Origin: Streptomyces sp. I05A-00742
GTDB taxonomy: Bacteria; Actinomycetota; Actinomycetes; Streptomycetales; Streptomycetaceae
Assembly: GCF_013055795.1 (NCBI RefSeq)
Contig: NZ_JABETO010000005.1
Location: forward strand, 150,235-214,234
Length of the DNA: 64,000 nucleotides
Direction: 5' to 3'
Shown: piece after piece, positions 43,138 through 50,888 of the stretch
Layout of the letters: every line of letters starts with the position of its first letter
Position numbering within the stretch: the first letter of the stretch is position 1
Position numbers and translations under genes: made by a program
Notes under the pieces: model-generated
Seen by the model: the letters and a program-made list of their open reading frames with translations, nothing else
Told to the model about the DNA's origin: nothing
The model's database searches: none

Positions 43138-44477
43138 TGCCCGGCCACCCGCGCACCGTCCAGATCTTCCTCGCCTCGACCCTCTACGGCGCCGCGACGC
43201 TCGCCGCCGCCCTCGACGCCGGCCTCTTCCCCCCGGCCGGCCGCCGGCTGCTGCTCGTCACCAACAACGCGGCCGTCCCCGAGACCACCCCCGGCCCCGA
43301 CCTGGCCCCCGGCTTCGACCGGCTGCGCACCCGCTTCGACGGCGTGCTCTCCTGGAACGGGACGATCAGCCCGCACCACCCCGGCGGCTGGTCCCCGCGC
43401 CCCGACGACGTCCCGCTGTGGGAGCGGCACCTGAGGCTGCTGTGGGACCTGGGCACCGACGACGTGACGCTCGTCCTCGAATCCCTCCAGGTCGACCCCG
43501 CCCTCGCGGTGGCCCGGACCTTCCCCGACGCGCCCCTGGACGTCTACGCGGACGGGCTGATGAGCTACGGCCCCACCCGCAGCAAGCTCGATCCGCTGGT
43601 CGGCACCCGGGTGCGCCGGCTGCTCCACCTCGACCTCGTCCCGGGCCTGCGGCCGCTCCTGCTGCGGGAGTTCGGCGTCCGCACCGAGACCGTCCCCGGC
43701 GAGGTCTTCACCAAGGTGCTGGCCGAACTGGCCGACGCCACCCCGCTGCCGCCCGCCCCCGAGGAGGCGGCGCTGCTGCTCGGCCAGTACCTCGCGGCGC
43801 TGGACATCCTCACGCCCGAGGAGGAGGAGCGGCTGCACGTCCGCATGCTGCGGGGCGCTGCCGCGCGCGGCCACCGCGAGGTCGTCTTCAAGCCCCACCC
43901 GACGGCCCCCGCCCGCTGGTCGCGGATGCTGGAGGACGAGGCCGACCGGCTCGGCGTCCACCTCACCGTCCTCGACACCCCCGCCCTCGCGGAGGTGGTC
44001 TACCAGCGGCTGCGGCCCGCCCTGGTGGCCGGCTGCTTCTCGACCGCCCTGATCACCGCCGGCGCCTTCTACGGCCTCCCCGCCGCCCGCACCGGCACGG
44101 ACCTGCTGCTGGACCGGCTCTCCCCGTACCAGAACAGCAACCGCGTCCCCGTCACGATCGTCGACGCACTGCTGCCCTCCCTGGAGGACGGCGGCGCGCC
44201 CGGCGACCCGGCGGAACTCACCGGGCTCGTCCAGGCCGTGGGCTATGCGATGCAGCCGCAGCTCCACCCCGATCTGCGCCCGGCGGCCGAGCGGTATCTG
44301 ACGCGACGTCTCAACTCCCGTACGCGCCGGTACTTCAAGCGCCGTCGGCTGACCGTCCTCGGCCTGCCGGGCGCCCTCCCGGCCCGGCTTGGCTTCCTGC
44401 CGCGCAACCCCGCCGTGCGCCGGATGGCCCGCAGGGCGCGGGCGGTGCAGCGACGGCTGAGGAGGAGGGCGGGGTGA
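43137..44477 (+). CDS. polysialyltransferase-like glycosyltransferase (second of two)
   Basis: 446 residues. It starts RTVQIFLASTLYGAATLAAALDAGLFP, then LVTNNAAVPETTP, VTLVLESLQVDP (~118), LDVYADGLMSYGPTRSKL (~140) and HREVVFKPHPTAPARWSRM (~244). The FKPHP motif is a hallmark of the alpha-2,8-polysialyltransferase family (PF07388). A basic tail (RRYFKRRRL.. RRMARRARAVQRRLRRRAG) may bind membrane or polymer phosphates. Start ATG overlaps the GT2 stop. With the first polysialyltransferase-like gene on the other strand this gives two polymerising-type enzymes for the locus. Confidence 0.82.
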   Translation: MPGHPRTVQIFLASTLYGAATLAAALDAGLFPPAGRRLLLVTNNAAVPETTPGPDLAPGFDRLRTRFDGVLSWNGTISPHHPGGWSPRPDDVPLWERHLRLLWDLGTDDVTLVLESLQVDPALAVARTFPDAPLDVYADGLMSYGPTRSKLDPLVGTRVRRLLHLDLVPGLRPLLLREFGVRTETVPGEVFTKVLAELADATPLPPAPEEAALLLGQYLAALDILTPEEEERLHVRMLRGAAARGHREVVFKPHPTAPARWSRMLEDEADRLGVHLTVLDTPALAEVVYQRLRPALVAGCFSTALITAGAFYGLPAARTGTDLLLDRLSPYQNSNRVPVTIVDALLPSLEDGGAPGDPAELTGLVQAVGYAMQPQLHPDLRPAAERYLTRRLNSRTRRYFKRRRLTVLGLPGALPARLGFLPRNPAVRRMARRARAVQRRLRRRAG

Positions 44478-44479
44478 CC

Positions 44480-44599
44480 CAGCCCGTCCGGCGTTTGAGG
44501 ACAACCGCGCGGAGCGCGGTTTCGGGGGTGCGGGGGCCGACCCCCGCAAGAAACGGTGAAATGGGGGTACCCCCTCTGGGGGAGGGGCAGGGGCACCCC
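44480..44599 (+). repeat. dispersed Streptomyces repeat, copy 3
   Basis: CAGCCCGTCCGGCGTTTGAGGAC right after the stop of the polysialyltransferase gene, then a GCGCGGAGCGCGG stem, GGGGGTGCGGGGG.. and CAAGAAACGGTGAAATGGGG. The copy carries an ATG (44561) that is in frame with the acyltransferase, so part of the repeat probably became coding. Confidence 0.75.
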
Positions 44600-45703
44600 T
44601 CACCCCGTCCCCGTGGACGCCTCCCCGCCCTCGACGCCCTCCGCCTGATCGCCGCCCTGATGGTCGCCCTCTACCACTACGGCGGCCGCGGCGGCGAGAT
44701 AACCAAGGCGTGGGGATCGTCCCCACGCCACCAGTTCCCCCACCTCTCCACCGCGTTCGCCTATGGCTGCCTCGGCGTCCAACTCTTCTTCGTCATCAGC
44801 GGATTCGTCATCTGCATGAGCGGCTGGGGCCGCTCCCTGCGCGCCTTCACCGCCTCCCGCGCCGCCCGCCTCTACCCGGCCTACTGGGTGGCGGTCCTGC
44901 TGGTCACCGCCGTCTTCGCGCTGCCGTGGGTGCGGTACGCGCCGGTCTCCACCAGCGACGCCCTGGTCAACCTGACCATGCTCCAGCAACCGGTGGGCGC
45001 CGAGCGGGTGCTCGGGGTGTGCTGGACGCTCTGGGTGGAGCTGCGGTTCTACGCCCTCTTCGCACTCTTCGTCGTCCTGCCGGGGGCGACGCGGCACCGG
45101 GTGGTCCTCTTCTGCGCGGTGTGGACGCTCGCGTCGGTGCTCACCACGGCCGCGCACGCGGAGGCACTGGGCGTGCTGGTGATGCCGGAGCACTCGTCGT
45201 TCTTCATCGGCGGCATCGGTTTGTACCTCGTCCACCGGTACGGGCACTCACTGACGGCCTGGGGCATCGTCGCGATCAGCTTCCTGATCGGCCAGCACTA
45301 CGCGGTGGCGGGACTGTGGCACCCGCCGGGGCCGCAGCACTTCTCGTACCGCTCCCAGGCCGTCATCATCGCCGTGCTCGCCGTCGGTTACGCGGCGGTC
45401 GCGGTGATCGCGACGGGCGGTGCCCGGCGGCTGTCCTGGCGGTGGCTGTCGTTCGCGGGCGCGCTGACGTACCCCTTCTACCTGGTCCACGAACACCTGG
45501 GGTGGGTCGTGGTGGAGGTGTTGCACCGGAGGCTGGGGATTCCGTCCTACGCCGTGCTCGGACTGACGGTGCTGCTGATGCTGGGCCTGGCGTGGCTGCT
45601 GCACGTGGGGGTGGAGCGGCGGTTGACGCCCCTGCTGCGGAGAGGACTCGACCCCGGCCCTACGGGCGACCGGCCGCCCGCCACGTCGCCTCGATCCCCG
45701 TGA
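44561..45703 (+). CDS. membrane acyltransferase (OafA/YrhL-like, acyltransferase 3)
   Basis: About 380 residues, ~10 membrane helices. LPALDALRLIAALMVALYHYGG (catalytic H in YHY near residue 42), GVQLFFVISGFVICMSGWG (~75) and ASRAARLYPAYWVAVLL (~95) are acyltransferase-3 signatures. It probably O-acetylates the wall polymer or another surface sugar. The start is doubtful: the ATG at 44561 lies in the dispersed repeat, whereas a GTG at 44474 has GAGGAGGGCGGG in front and overlaps the preceding stop, but would make the whole repeat coding. The 3' end overlaps the convergent TetR gene by 44 bp. Confidence 0.82.
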   Translation: MGVPPLGEGQGHPSPRPRGRLPALDALRLIAALMVALYHYGGRGGEITKAWGSSPRHQFPHLSTAFAYGCLGVQLFFVISGFVICMSGWGRSLRAFTASRAARLYPAYWVAVLLVTAVFALPWVRYAPVSTSDALVNLTMLQQPVGAERVLGVCWTLWVELRFYALFALFVVLPGATRHRVVLFCAVWTLASVLTTAAHAEALGVLVMPEHSSFFIGGIGLYLVHRYGHSLTAWGIVAISFLIGQHYAVAGLWHPPGPQHFSYRSQAVIIAVLAVGYAAVAVIATGGARRLSWRWLSFAGALTYPFYLVHEHLGWVVVEVLHRRLGIPSYAVLGLTVLLMLGLAWLLHVGVERRLTPLLRRGLDPGPTGDRPPATSPRSP

Positions 45704-46313
45704 TGATCGCGGCCAGCCCCGCCTCGAACCCGGCGTCCGGGTCGCCGAAGAGCTCCGCCCCGGCGGCGGCGGTGACGGGGAAGTCCGCCAGGCGCTCGGT
45801 GCGTTCGTCGAGGTCGATCCCCTTGACGCCCTGGTCGGGATACCCGGCCGCCGACTGCTCCTCGATGACGTAGCCGATCGTGAAGCAGTACGAGGTGTAG
45901 AACGCGCGGGCCGCGGCGCGGGGCGTGAAGCCGGCCCGCACGAGGGAGGCGAGGTACCGCTCCATCGGGACGGCGTACGAGGTGTCGGTGAAGCGGGTGC
46001 CGCTGTAGACCTTCGCCCCGTCGCGGTAGGAGAGCAGCACGCGGCGCAGTGCGCGGTGGCTGCCGGCCAGCGTCTCCTGCCACGTCGCGTCTTCGGTCTT
46101 CCCCGCCTCCTCCATGGCGGTCATCCGGCGCAGCATCTCCGTGGCCATGGCGTCGAGCAGGTCCTGCTTGTTCTTGAAGTGCCAGTAGAGCGCCGGCGCC
46201 TGGACGTCGAGCTCCTTGCCGATGCGGCGCAGCGTCAGCCCGTCCAGGCCGACGTCGTTCAGCACCTCCAGGGCGGTGCTCACCACTTGCTCACGATCCA
46301 GTCGACTTCCCAC
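45660..46313 (-). CDS. TetR-family repressor (TetR_C type)
   Basis: 217 residues. N-terminal HTH (REQVVSTALEVLNDVGLDGLTLRRIGKELDVQAPALYWHFKNKQDLLDA) and a TetR_C-type ligand-binding part (~75-210). GTG start with no obvious ribosome site, possibly leaderless. Divergent from a FAD monooxygenase gene with three similar palindromes between them (46323-46371), so this is the likely regulator of both genes. Confidence 0.9.
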   Translation of the reverse strand: MGSRLDREQVVSTALEVLNDVGLDGLTLRRIGKELDVQAPALYWHFKNKQDLLDAMATEMLRRMTAMEEAGKTEDATWQETLAGSHRALRRVLLSYRDGAKVYSGTRFTDTSYAVPMERYLASLVRAGFTPRAAARAFYTSYCFTIGYVIEEQSAAGYPDQGVKGIDLDERTERLADFPVTAAAGAELFGDPDAGFEAGLAAIITGIEATWRAAGRP

Positions 46314-46322
46314 CTTGACAGC

Positions 46323-46371
46323 TTAACGCCGTTCAGCTGATCCTTAACACTGTTAAATTGAACGCCGTTAA
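46323..46371. promoter_or_regulatory. three TetR operator boxes between tetR and monooxygenase
   Basis: TTAACGCCGTTCA (46323-46335), TTAACACTGTTAA (46344-46356) and TGAACGCCGTTAA (46359-46371): odd palindromes with centres at 46329, 46350 and 46365. They lie in the 73-bp divergent spacer and cover both promoters. Confidence 0.8.
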
Positions 46372-46386
46372 GGGAGGAAGTTCCCT

Positions 46387-47892
46387 ATGTCCGTCATGCC
46401 TTCTTCCGGCTCGGCCCTCGAAGCCGGGGTGCTCGTCGTCGGAGCCGGACCGACCGGCCTGGTCCTGGCCTGCGACCTCGCCCGGCAGGGCGTTCCGTTC
46501 CGGCTGGTCGACGCGGCGCCGCAGGGCTTCGCCGGGTCACGCGGCAAGGGCCTCCAGCCGCGCACGCTGGAGATCCTCGAAGACCTCGGCGTCGCCGGCC
46601 GCGCCCTGGCGTCCGGCGCGCCCCTGCCGCTCATGAGCTCCTGGCGGGACGGGGAGATGACCGCCGAGTGGGACATGATCACCCGCACCGGGCCGACGCC
46701 CGACGCGCCCTACGGCGAGCCGCTGATGCTGCCGCAGTGGCGCACCCAGGAGATCCTGCGGGAACGGCTCCGGGAGCTGGGCGGCCGGGTCGAGTTCGGC
46801 ACCCGGCTGACCGCCGTGACGCAGGACGCCGACGGGGTGACGGCCCGGCTGGAGACCGCGGACGGCCCGGCGGCCGAGGTGCGGGCCGCCTGGCTCGTCG
46901 CCTCCGACGGCGGGCGCAGCACCGTGCGGTCCCTGCTGGGCACCCCGTTCACCGGCCACACCGTCGACCCCGATCCGATGCTGGTCGCCGATGTGCGGCT
47001 GGAGGGCCTGCCGCGCACGCACTGGCACACCTGGCGCGACCACCCGTCGGGCATGCTGGCGCTGTGCCCGCTCTCCGCGACGGACGCCTTCCAGCTCATC
47101 GCCGGCTTCGCGGCCGGGGAGCCCGACCCGTCGCCGGACGCCGTACGGGCGCTGATCGCGGAACGGACCGGGCTGACGGCCGGGGCGGTGGACTGGTCCT
47201 CGGTCTTCCGGGCCCGGGCGGCCATGGCCGAGCGGTTCCGCGAGGGCCGGGTGTTCCTCGCCGGGGACGCGGCGCACGTGCACTCCCCCGCCGGCGCCCA
47301 GGGGCTCAACACCGGCGTCCAGGACGCGTACAACCTCGGCTGGAAGCTGGGCCACGTCCTGCGGCACGGCGCGCCGGACGCGCTCCTCGACTCGTACCAG
47401 GCCGAGCGGCTGCCCGTCGCGGCCGAGGTGCTGGGGTTCAGCACCCGCATCCACCGGGGCACCGGCCAGGCGGGGTCGAAGCTGATGGGCCACCGGGGCC
47501 GGGAGGCCCACCAGCTCGACCTGCACTACCGGACCGGCCCCCTCAGCCGCGAGACCCGCACCGGCCTGCCCGAGGGCGCGCTGCGGGCGGGCGACCGGGC
47601 GCCGGACGCCCCTTGCGCGACGGACGGCGGGCAGCCGGTCCGCCTGTTCGACCTCTTCCGCGGGACGCACTTCACGCTGCTCGCGACGGGGTCCGCGGCG
47701 GACGCCCTGGAGGACGCGGCGGAGACGGCCGGGCCGCCGGTGCGGGCGCCGCGGGTGACCGACACCGAGGGGCACGTGGAACGCGCTTACGGCGACGGGC
47801 TGTTCGTGGTCCGGCCGGACGGGTACGTGGGGCTGGCGACGGAGGACGTCGCGGAGGTGCGGGAGTACGTGGCGGGGTTCGGGAAGGGGTGA
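46387..47892 (+). CDS. FAD-dependent aromatic monooxygenase (PheA/TfdB family)
   Basis: 501 residues. GVLVVGAGPTGLVLACDLARQG (FAD-binding), the second NAD(P)H/FAD motif ASDGGRSTVRSLLG (~178) and RVFLAGDAAHVHSPAGAQGLNTGVQDAYNLGWKL (~288, typical group A signature). The C-terminal ~110 residues form a thioredoxin-like domain with APDAP..GGQPVRLFDLFRG. Such enzymes hydroxylate aromatic compounds, some inactivating antibiotics (tetracycline, rifampicin); the substrate here is unknown. Ribosome site GGAGGAAG. Regulated by the divergent TetR (three operators). A detoxification role is likely (inference). Confidence 0.9.
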   Translation: MSVMPSSGSALEAGVLVVGAGPTGLVLACDLARQGVPFRLVDAAPQGFAGSRGKGLQPRTLEILEDLGVAGRALASGAPLPLMSSWRDGEMTAEWDMITRTGPTPDAPYGEPLMLPQWRTQEILRERLRELGGRVEFGTRLTAVTQDADGVTARLETADGPAAEVRAAWLVASDGGRSTVRSLLGTPFTGHTVDPDPMLVADVRLEGLPRTHWHTWRDHPSGMLALCPLSATDAFQLIAGFAAGEPDPSPDAVRALIAERTGLTAGAVDWSSVFRARAAMAERFREGRVFLAGDAAHVHSPAGAQGLNTGVQDAYNLGWKLGHVLRHGAPDALLDSYQAERLPVAAEVLGFSTRIHRGTGQAGSKLMGHRGREAHQLDLHYRTGPLSRETRTGLPEGALRAGDRAPDAPCATDGGQPVRLFDLFRGTHFTLLATGSAADALEDAAETAGPPVRAPRVTDTEGHVERAYGDGLFVVRPDGYVGLATEDVAEVREYVAGFGKG

Positions 47893-47928
47893 ACGGGGGC
47901 GCCCTTTGCCCTCCCGGCTCCGCCGCTC

Positions 47929-49326
47929 CTAGACCACCAGCGACAGCAGCATCACAAACCCCAGCCCCACCACTGAGATGATCGTCTCCATCACCGACCA
48001 GGTCTTGATCGTCTGCCCGACGTCCAGGCCGAAGTACTCCTTCACCATCCAGAAGCCCGCGTCGTTCACATGGCTGAAGAACAGCGAGCCGGCGCCGACG
48101 GACAGGACGAGGAGGGCGGTGTGCCCGGTGCTCATATCGGCGGCGAGGGGGGCCACCAGCCCGGCGGCCGAGATGGTCGCCACGGTGGCGGACCCGGTCG
48201 CGAGCCGGATGCCGACCGCGATCAGCCAGGCCAGGAGCAGGGCGGAGACCGACCAGTCCTTGGAGAAGTCGAGGATCATCCGGCCGACGCCGACGTCGAT
48301 CAGCGTCTGCTTGAACCCGCCGCCCGCGCCGACGATCAGCAGGATCCCGGCGATCGGCACGAGGGACTTCTCGACGGTCCCGGCCAGCCGGTCGCGGCCG
48401 AAGCCCGCGGCCCGGCCGAGGGTCACCATGCCGACGAGGACGGCGGCGAGCAGCGCGATCAGCGGCGAGCCGATGACGTCCGCGACCCGCTGGACATGGT
48501 CCTTCGGGTCGTCCACGACGACGTCGACGAGCGCCTTGACCAGCATCAGCACCACCGGCAGCAGGACGGTGGCCACGGTGACGCCGAAGCCGGGACGGCG
48601 TTCCAGGTCCTCGGACGGACGCTGGGGCACCAGCTTCTCGGGCGGCGCGACGTCGACCCAGCGGGCGGCGAAGCGGGAGAACAGCGGCCCGGCGATCACG
48701 GCGGTCGGCACGGCGATCAGCACACCGAGCGCCAGGGTCACCCCGAGGTCGGCCCCGATGGCGTCGATCGCGGCCAGCGGCCCGGGGTGCGGCGGGACGA
48801 GACCGTGCATCACGGAGAGCCCGGCCAGGGCGGGGATGCCGATGCGCATCAGTGAGTGCCCGCCGCGCTTGGCCACCAGCAGCACCACGGGGATCAGCAG
48901 CACGATCCCCACCTCGAAGAACAGCGGCAGACCGATGACGCCCGCGATGAGGACGACGGCCCAGGGCATCCCCCGGCCGCCCGCGCGGGCCAGGATCGTG
49001 TCCACGATCTGGTCGGCGCCGCCGGAGTCGGCCAGCAGCTTGCCGAGTATCGCGCCGAGGGCGATGAGGACGCCGACCCCGGCGACCGTCGACCCCAGAC
49101 CGGTGCTGAAACTCGCGATCGCCTTGTCCAGCGGGGCTCCCGCGGCGGCGCCCAGGACCAGCGACCCGATCGTCAGGGCCAGGAAGGCGTGCAGCTTGAG
49201 GCGGGTGATGAGGAGGACGATGACGGCGATGCCGGCGAGGACGGCGATGCCCAGCTGTGCGTGGCCCGCCGAGGTGATCGGTTCGGCGGGGGCCGCGGCC
49301 AGCATCTCGACGCTGAGAGTGCTCAC
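47929..49326 (-). CDS. gntP: gluconate:H+ symporter (GntP family)
   Basis: 465 residues, 12-14 membrane helices, GntP family. Conserved ALGAILGKLLADSGGADQIVDTIL (~90), MHGLVPPHPGPLAAIDAIGADLGVTLALG (~175) and SVGAGSLFFSHVNDAGFWMVKEYFGLD (~410) near the end. It takes up gluconate for GntK, the gene in front of it (49397) on the same strand (70-bp gap). Start GTG. Confidence 0.92.
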   Translation of the reverse strand: MSTLSVEMLAAAPAEPITSAGHAQLGIAVLAGIAVIVLLITRLKLHAFLALTIGSLVLGAAAGAPLDKAIASFSTGLGSTVAGVGVLIALGAILGKLLADSGGADQIVDTILARAGGRGMPWAVVLIAGVIGLPLFFEVGIVLLIPVVLLVAKRGGHSLMRIGIPALAGLSVMHGLVPPHPGPLAAIDAIGADLGVTLALGVLIAVPTAVIAGPLFSRFAARWVDVAPPEKLVPQRPSEDLERRPGFGVTVATVLLPVVLMLVKALVDVVVDDPKDHVQRVADVIGSPLIALLAAVLVGMVTLGRAAGFGRDRLAGTVEKSLVPIAGILLIVGAGGGFKQTLIDVGVGRMILDFSKDWSVSALLLAWLIAVGIRLATGSATVATISAAGLVAPLAADMSTGHTALLVLSVGAGSLFFSHVNDAGFWMVKEYFGLDVGQTIKTWSVMETIISVVGLGFVMLLSLVV

Positions 49327-49396
49327 GGGGCTTCCTTGGGGTGGGTCGGGGCGCGGCGGGGCCGCGGAAGGGGGAAGAGCGGGGGGGCGCGCCGGG

Positions 49397-49960
49397 TCAG
49401 AGCCGGAGCAGTGCGGCGGTGGCCCGGTCGGCGATGACAGCCGCCTCGGGCGCGACGTCCACGGCGACGCCCGCCTCGTCCGCGTCGAGCGGTTCGAGGG
49501 TCGCGAACTGCGAGTCGAGGAGCCTGGTCGTCATGAAGTGCCCCTTGCGGGCGGCCATCCGGCCGGCGATCAGCTCGCGGTCCCCGGTGAGGTGCAGGAA
49601 GACGACGCCGGGCGCGGCGGCCCGGAGCCGGTCGCGGTACGCGCGCTTGAGCGCGGAGCAGCTGACCACCCCGCCGCGGCCGGACCGGTCGCGCGCCCAC
49701 TCGCCGATCGCGTCGAGCCAGGGGGCCCGGTCGGCGTCGTCCAGCGGTACGCCGGACGACATCTTCGCGATGTTGGCGGGCGGGTGGAAGTCGTCGCCCT
49801 CGGCGTAGGGGACGCCGAGCGCGGCCGCCACCAGGGGGCCCACCGTGGTCTTGCCCGTACCGGCGACGCCCATCACCACGACGACCGGGGGGACGGCCGG
49901 GGGCGTGGGGGCGTCGGACGCCCCGTCACCGGGGACGGCTCCGCTGTCGGCGGCGGTCAT
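49397..49960 (-). CDS. gntK: gluconokinase
   Basis: 187 residues from ATG 49960 (GTGAGGTGCAC in front). P-loop VMGVAGTGKTTVG (~25) and the gluconokinase words YAEGDDFHPPANIAKMSSGVPLDDADRAPWL (~47-77), CSALKRAYRDRLR (~95), and GHFMTTRLLDSQFATLEPL (~138). It phosphorylates gluconate to 6-phosphogluconate. Divergent from gntR, with two palindrome-like boxes between them. Confidence 0.93.
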   Translation of the reverse strand: MTAADSGAVPGDGASDAPTPPAVPPVVVVMGVAGTGKTTVGPLVAAALGVPYAEGDDFHPPANIAKMSSGVPLDDADRAPWLDAIGEWARDRSGRGGVVSCSALKRAYRDRLRAAAPGVVFLHLTGDRELIAGRMAARKGHFMTTRLLDSQFATLEPLDADEAGVAVDVAPEAAVIADRATAALLRL

Positions 49961-50022
49961 GTGCACCTCACTGTCTCCCGGCGTCTTCCTCGGCGCCGGG
50001 CTGCCGTCCACTGAAACCCATG

Positions 50023-50065
50023 AAGTACGACGTATTCAAGCCTCTGTGACCCAAACGTCATACTT
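50023..50065. promoter_or_regulatory. two GntR-type boxes between gntK and gntR
   Basis: AAGTACGACGTATT (50023-50036, core TACGACGTA palindromic) and, inverted, AAACGTCATACTT (50053-50065, reading AAGTATGACGTTT on the minus strand). Half-sites of the type GTAT/GTAC..ACGT fit FadR/GntR operators in the divergent spacer. Confidence 0.6.
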
Positions 50066-50099
50066 AATCTCCCTCGCCCCGGCCCCGTACGCTGATCCC

Positions 50100-50801
50100 A
50101 TGGCAAACCAGGGGCAGGGACTGCACGCGCGTGTGCTGGAGTCCCTTGGGCCCGCGATCACGGCGGGCGCATACCCGCCGGGGAGCGTGCTGCGCACGGA
50201 CGAGCTGGAGGAGCGCTTCGAGGTCTCGCGCACGGTGATCCGCGAGGTGATACGCGTCCTGGAGTCCATGCACCTGGTCAGCTCGCGGCGCCGCGTCGGC
50301 GTGACCGTGCTGCCGACGGAGGAGTGGAACGTCTACGACCCGCAGGTCATCCGCTGGCGGCTGGCCGGCCCGGACCGCCCCCGCCAGCTGCGGTCGCTGA
50401 CCGTCCTGCGCTCGGCGGTGGAACCCGTCGCGGCGGGCCTCGCCGCCCGCCTGGCGACCCCGGAGCAGTGCGCCGAACTCACCGAGCACGCGCTCGGTAT
50501 GGTCGCCACCTCACGGGGCCAGCAACTGGACGCCTACCTGCTGCACGACATCGCGTTCCACCGCGTGGTCCTGCGCGCCTCGGGCAACGAGATGTTCGCC
50601 CGCCTCGGCGACGTCGTCGCCGAGGTCCTCAGCGGCCGCACCCGGCACCAGGTGATGTTCACCGATCCCGACCCGGCGGCGGTGACGCTCCATGTGCAGG
50701 TCGCCGAGGCCGTCCGGCTCCACGACGCGGAGCGCGCGGAGGCCCTGACGCGGGAGATCGCGACGGGGGCGATGGCCGAACTGGACATCCTGGTGCCCTA
50801 G
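50100..50801 (+). CDS. gntR: FadR-type GntR regulator of the gluconate genes
   Basis: 233 residues from ATG 50100. Winged HTH (LHARVLESLGPAITAGAYPPGSVLRTDELEERFEVSRTVIREVIRVL) and an FCD domain (~80-230) with metal-site histidines (LLHDIAFHRVVLRASGNEMF, HVQVAEAVRLHDAE). Gene order gntR, gntK, gntP indicates a gluconate-responsive repressor. Downstream are two tandem 24-bp repeats and a hairpin. Confidence 0.9.
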   Translation: MANQGQGLHARVLESLGPAITAGAYPPGSVLRTDELEERFEVSRTVIREVIRVLESMHLVSSRRRVGVTVLPTEEWNVYDPQVIRWRLAGPDRPRQLRSLTVLRSAVEPVAAGLAARLATPEQCAELTEHALGMVATSRGQQLDAYLLHDIAFHRVVLRASGNEMFARLGDVVAEVLSGRTRHQVMFTDPDPAAVTLHVQVAEAVRLHDAERAEALTREIATGAMAELDILVP

Positions 50802-50848
50802 AACGGTCGTCGAGGCGGCGGCGCGAACGGTCGTCGAAGCGGCGGCGC
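50801..50848. repeat. two tandem 24-bp repeats after gntR, followed by a stem-loop
   Basis: GAACGGTCGTCGAGGCGGCGGCGC (50801-50824) is repeated with one change at 50825-50848. The last bases can pair with CGCCGCC at 50870-50880, giving a terminator-like hairpin between convergent gntR and the M50 peptidase. Confidence 0.65.
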
Positions 50849-50888
50849 GGGGCCCCGGCACTGCCGGGCAGCGGCGCCGCCGCCGACG

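Noticed and set aside
50801..50848. Tandem 24-bp repeats as a CRISPR array
   Set aside because: Only two units, directly adjacent without spacers, and no cas genes in the window.
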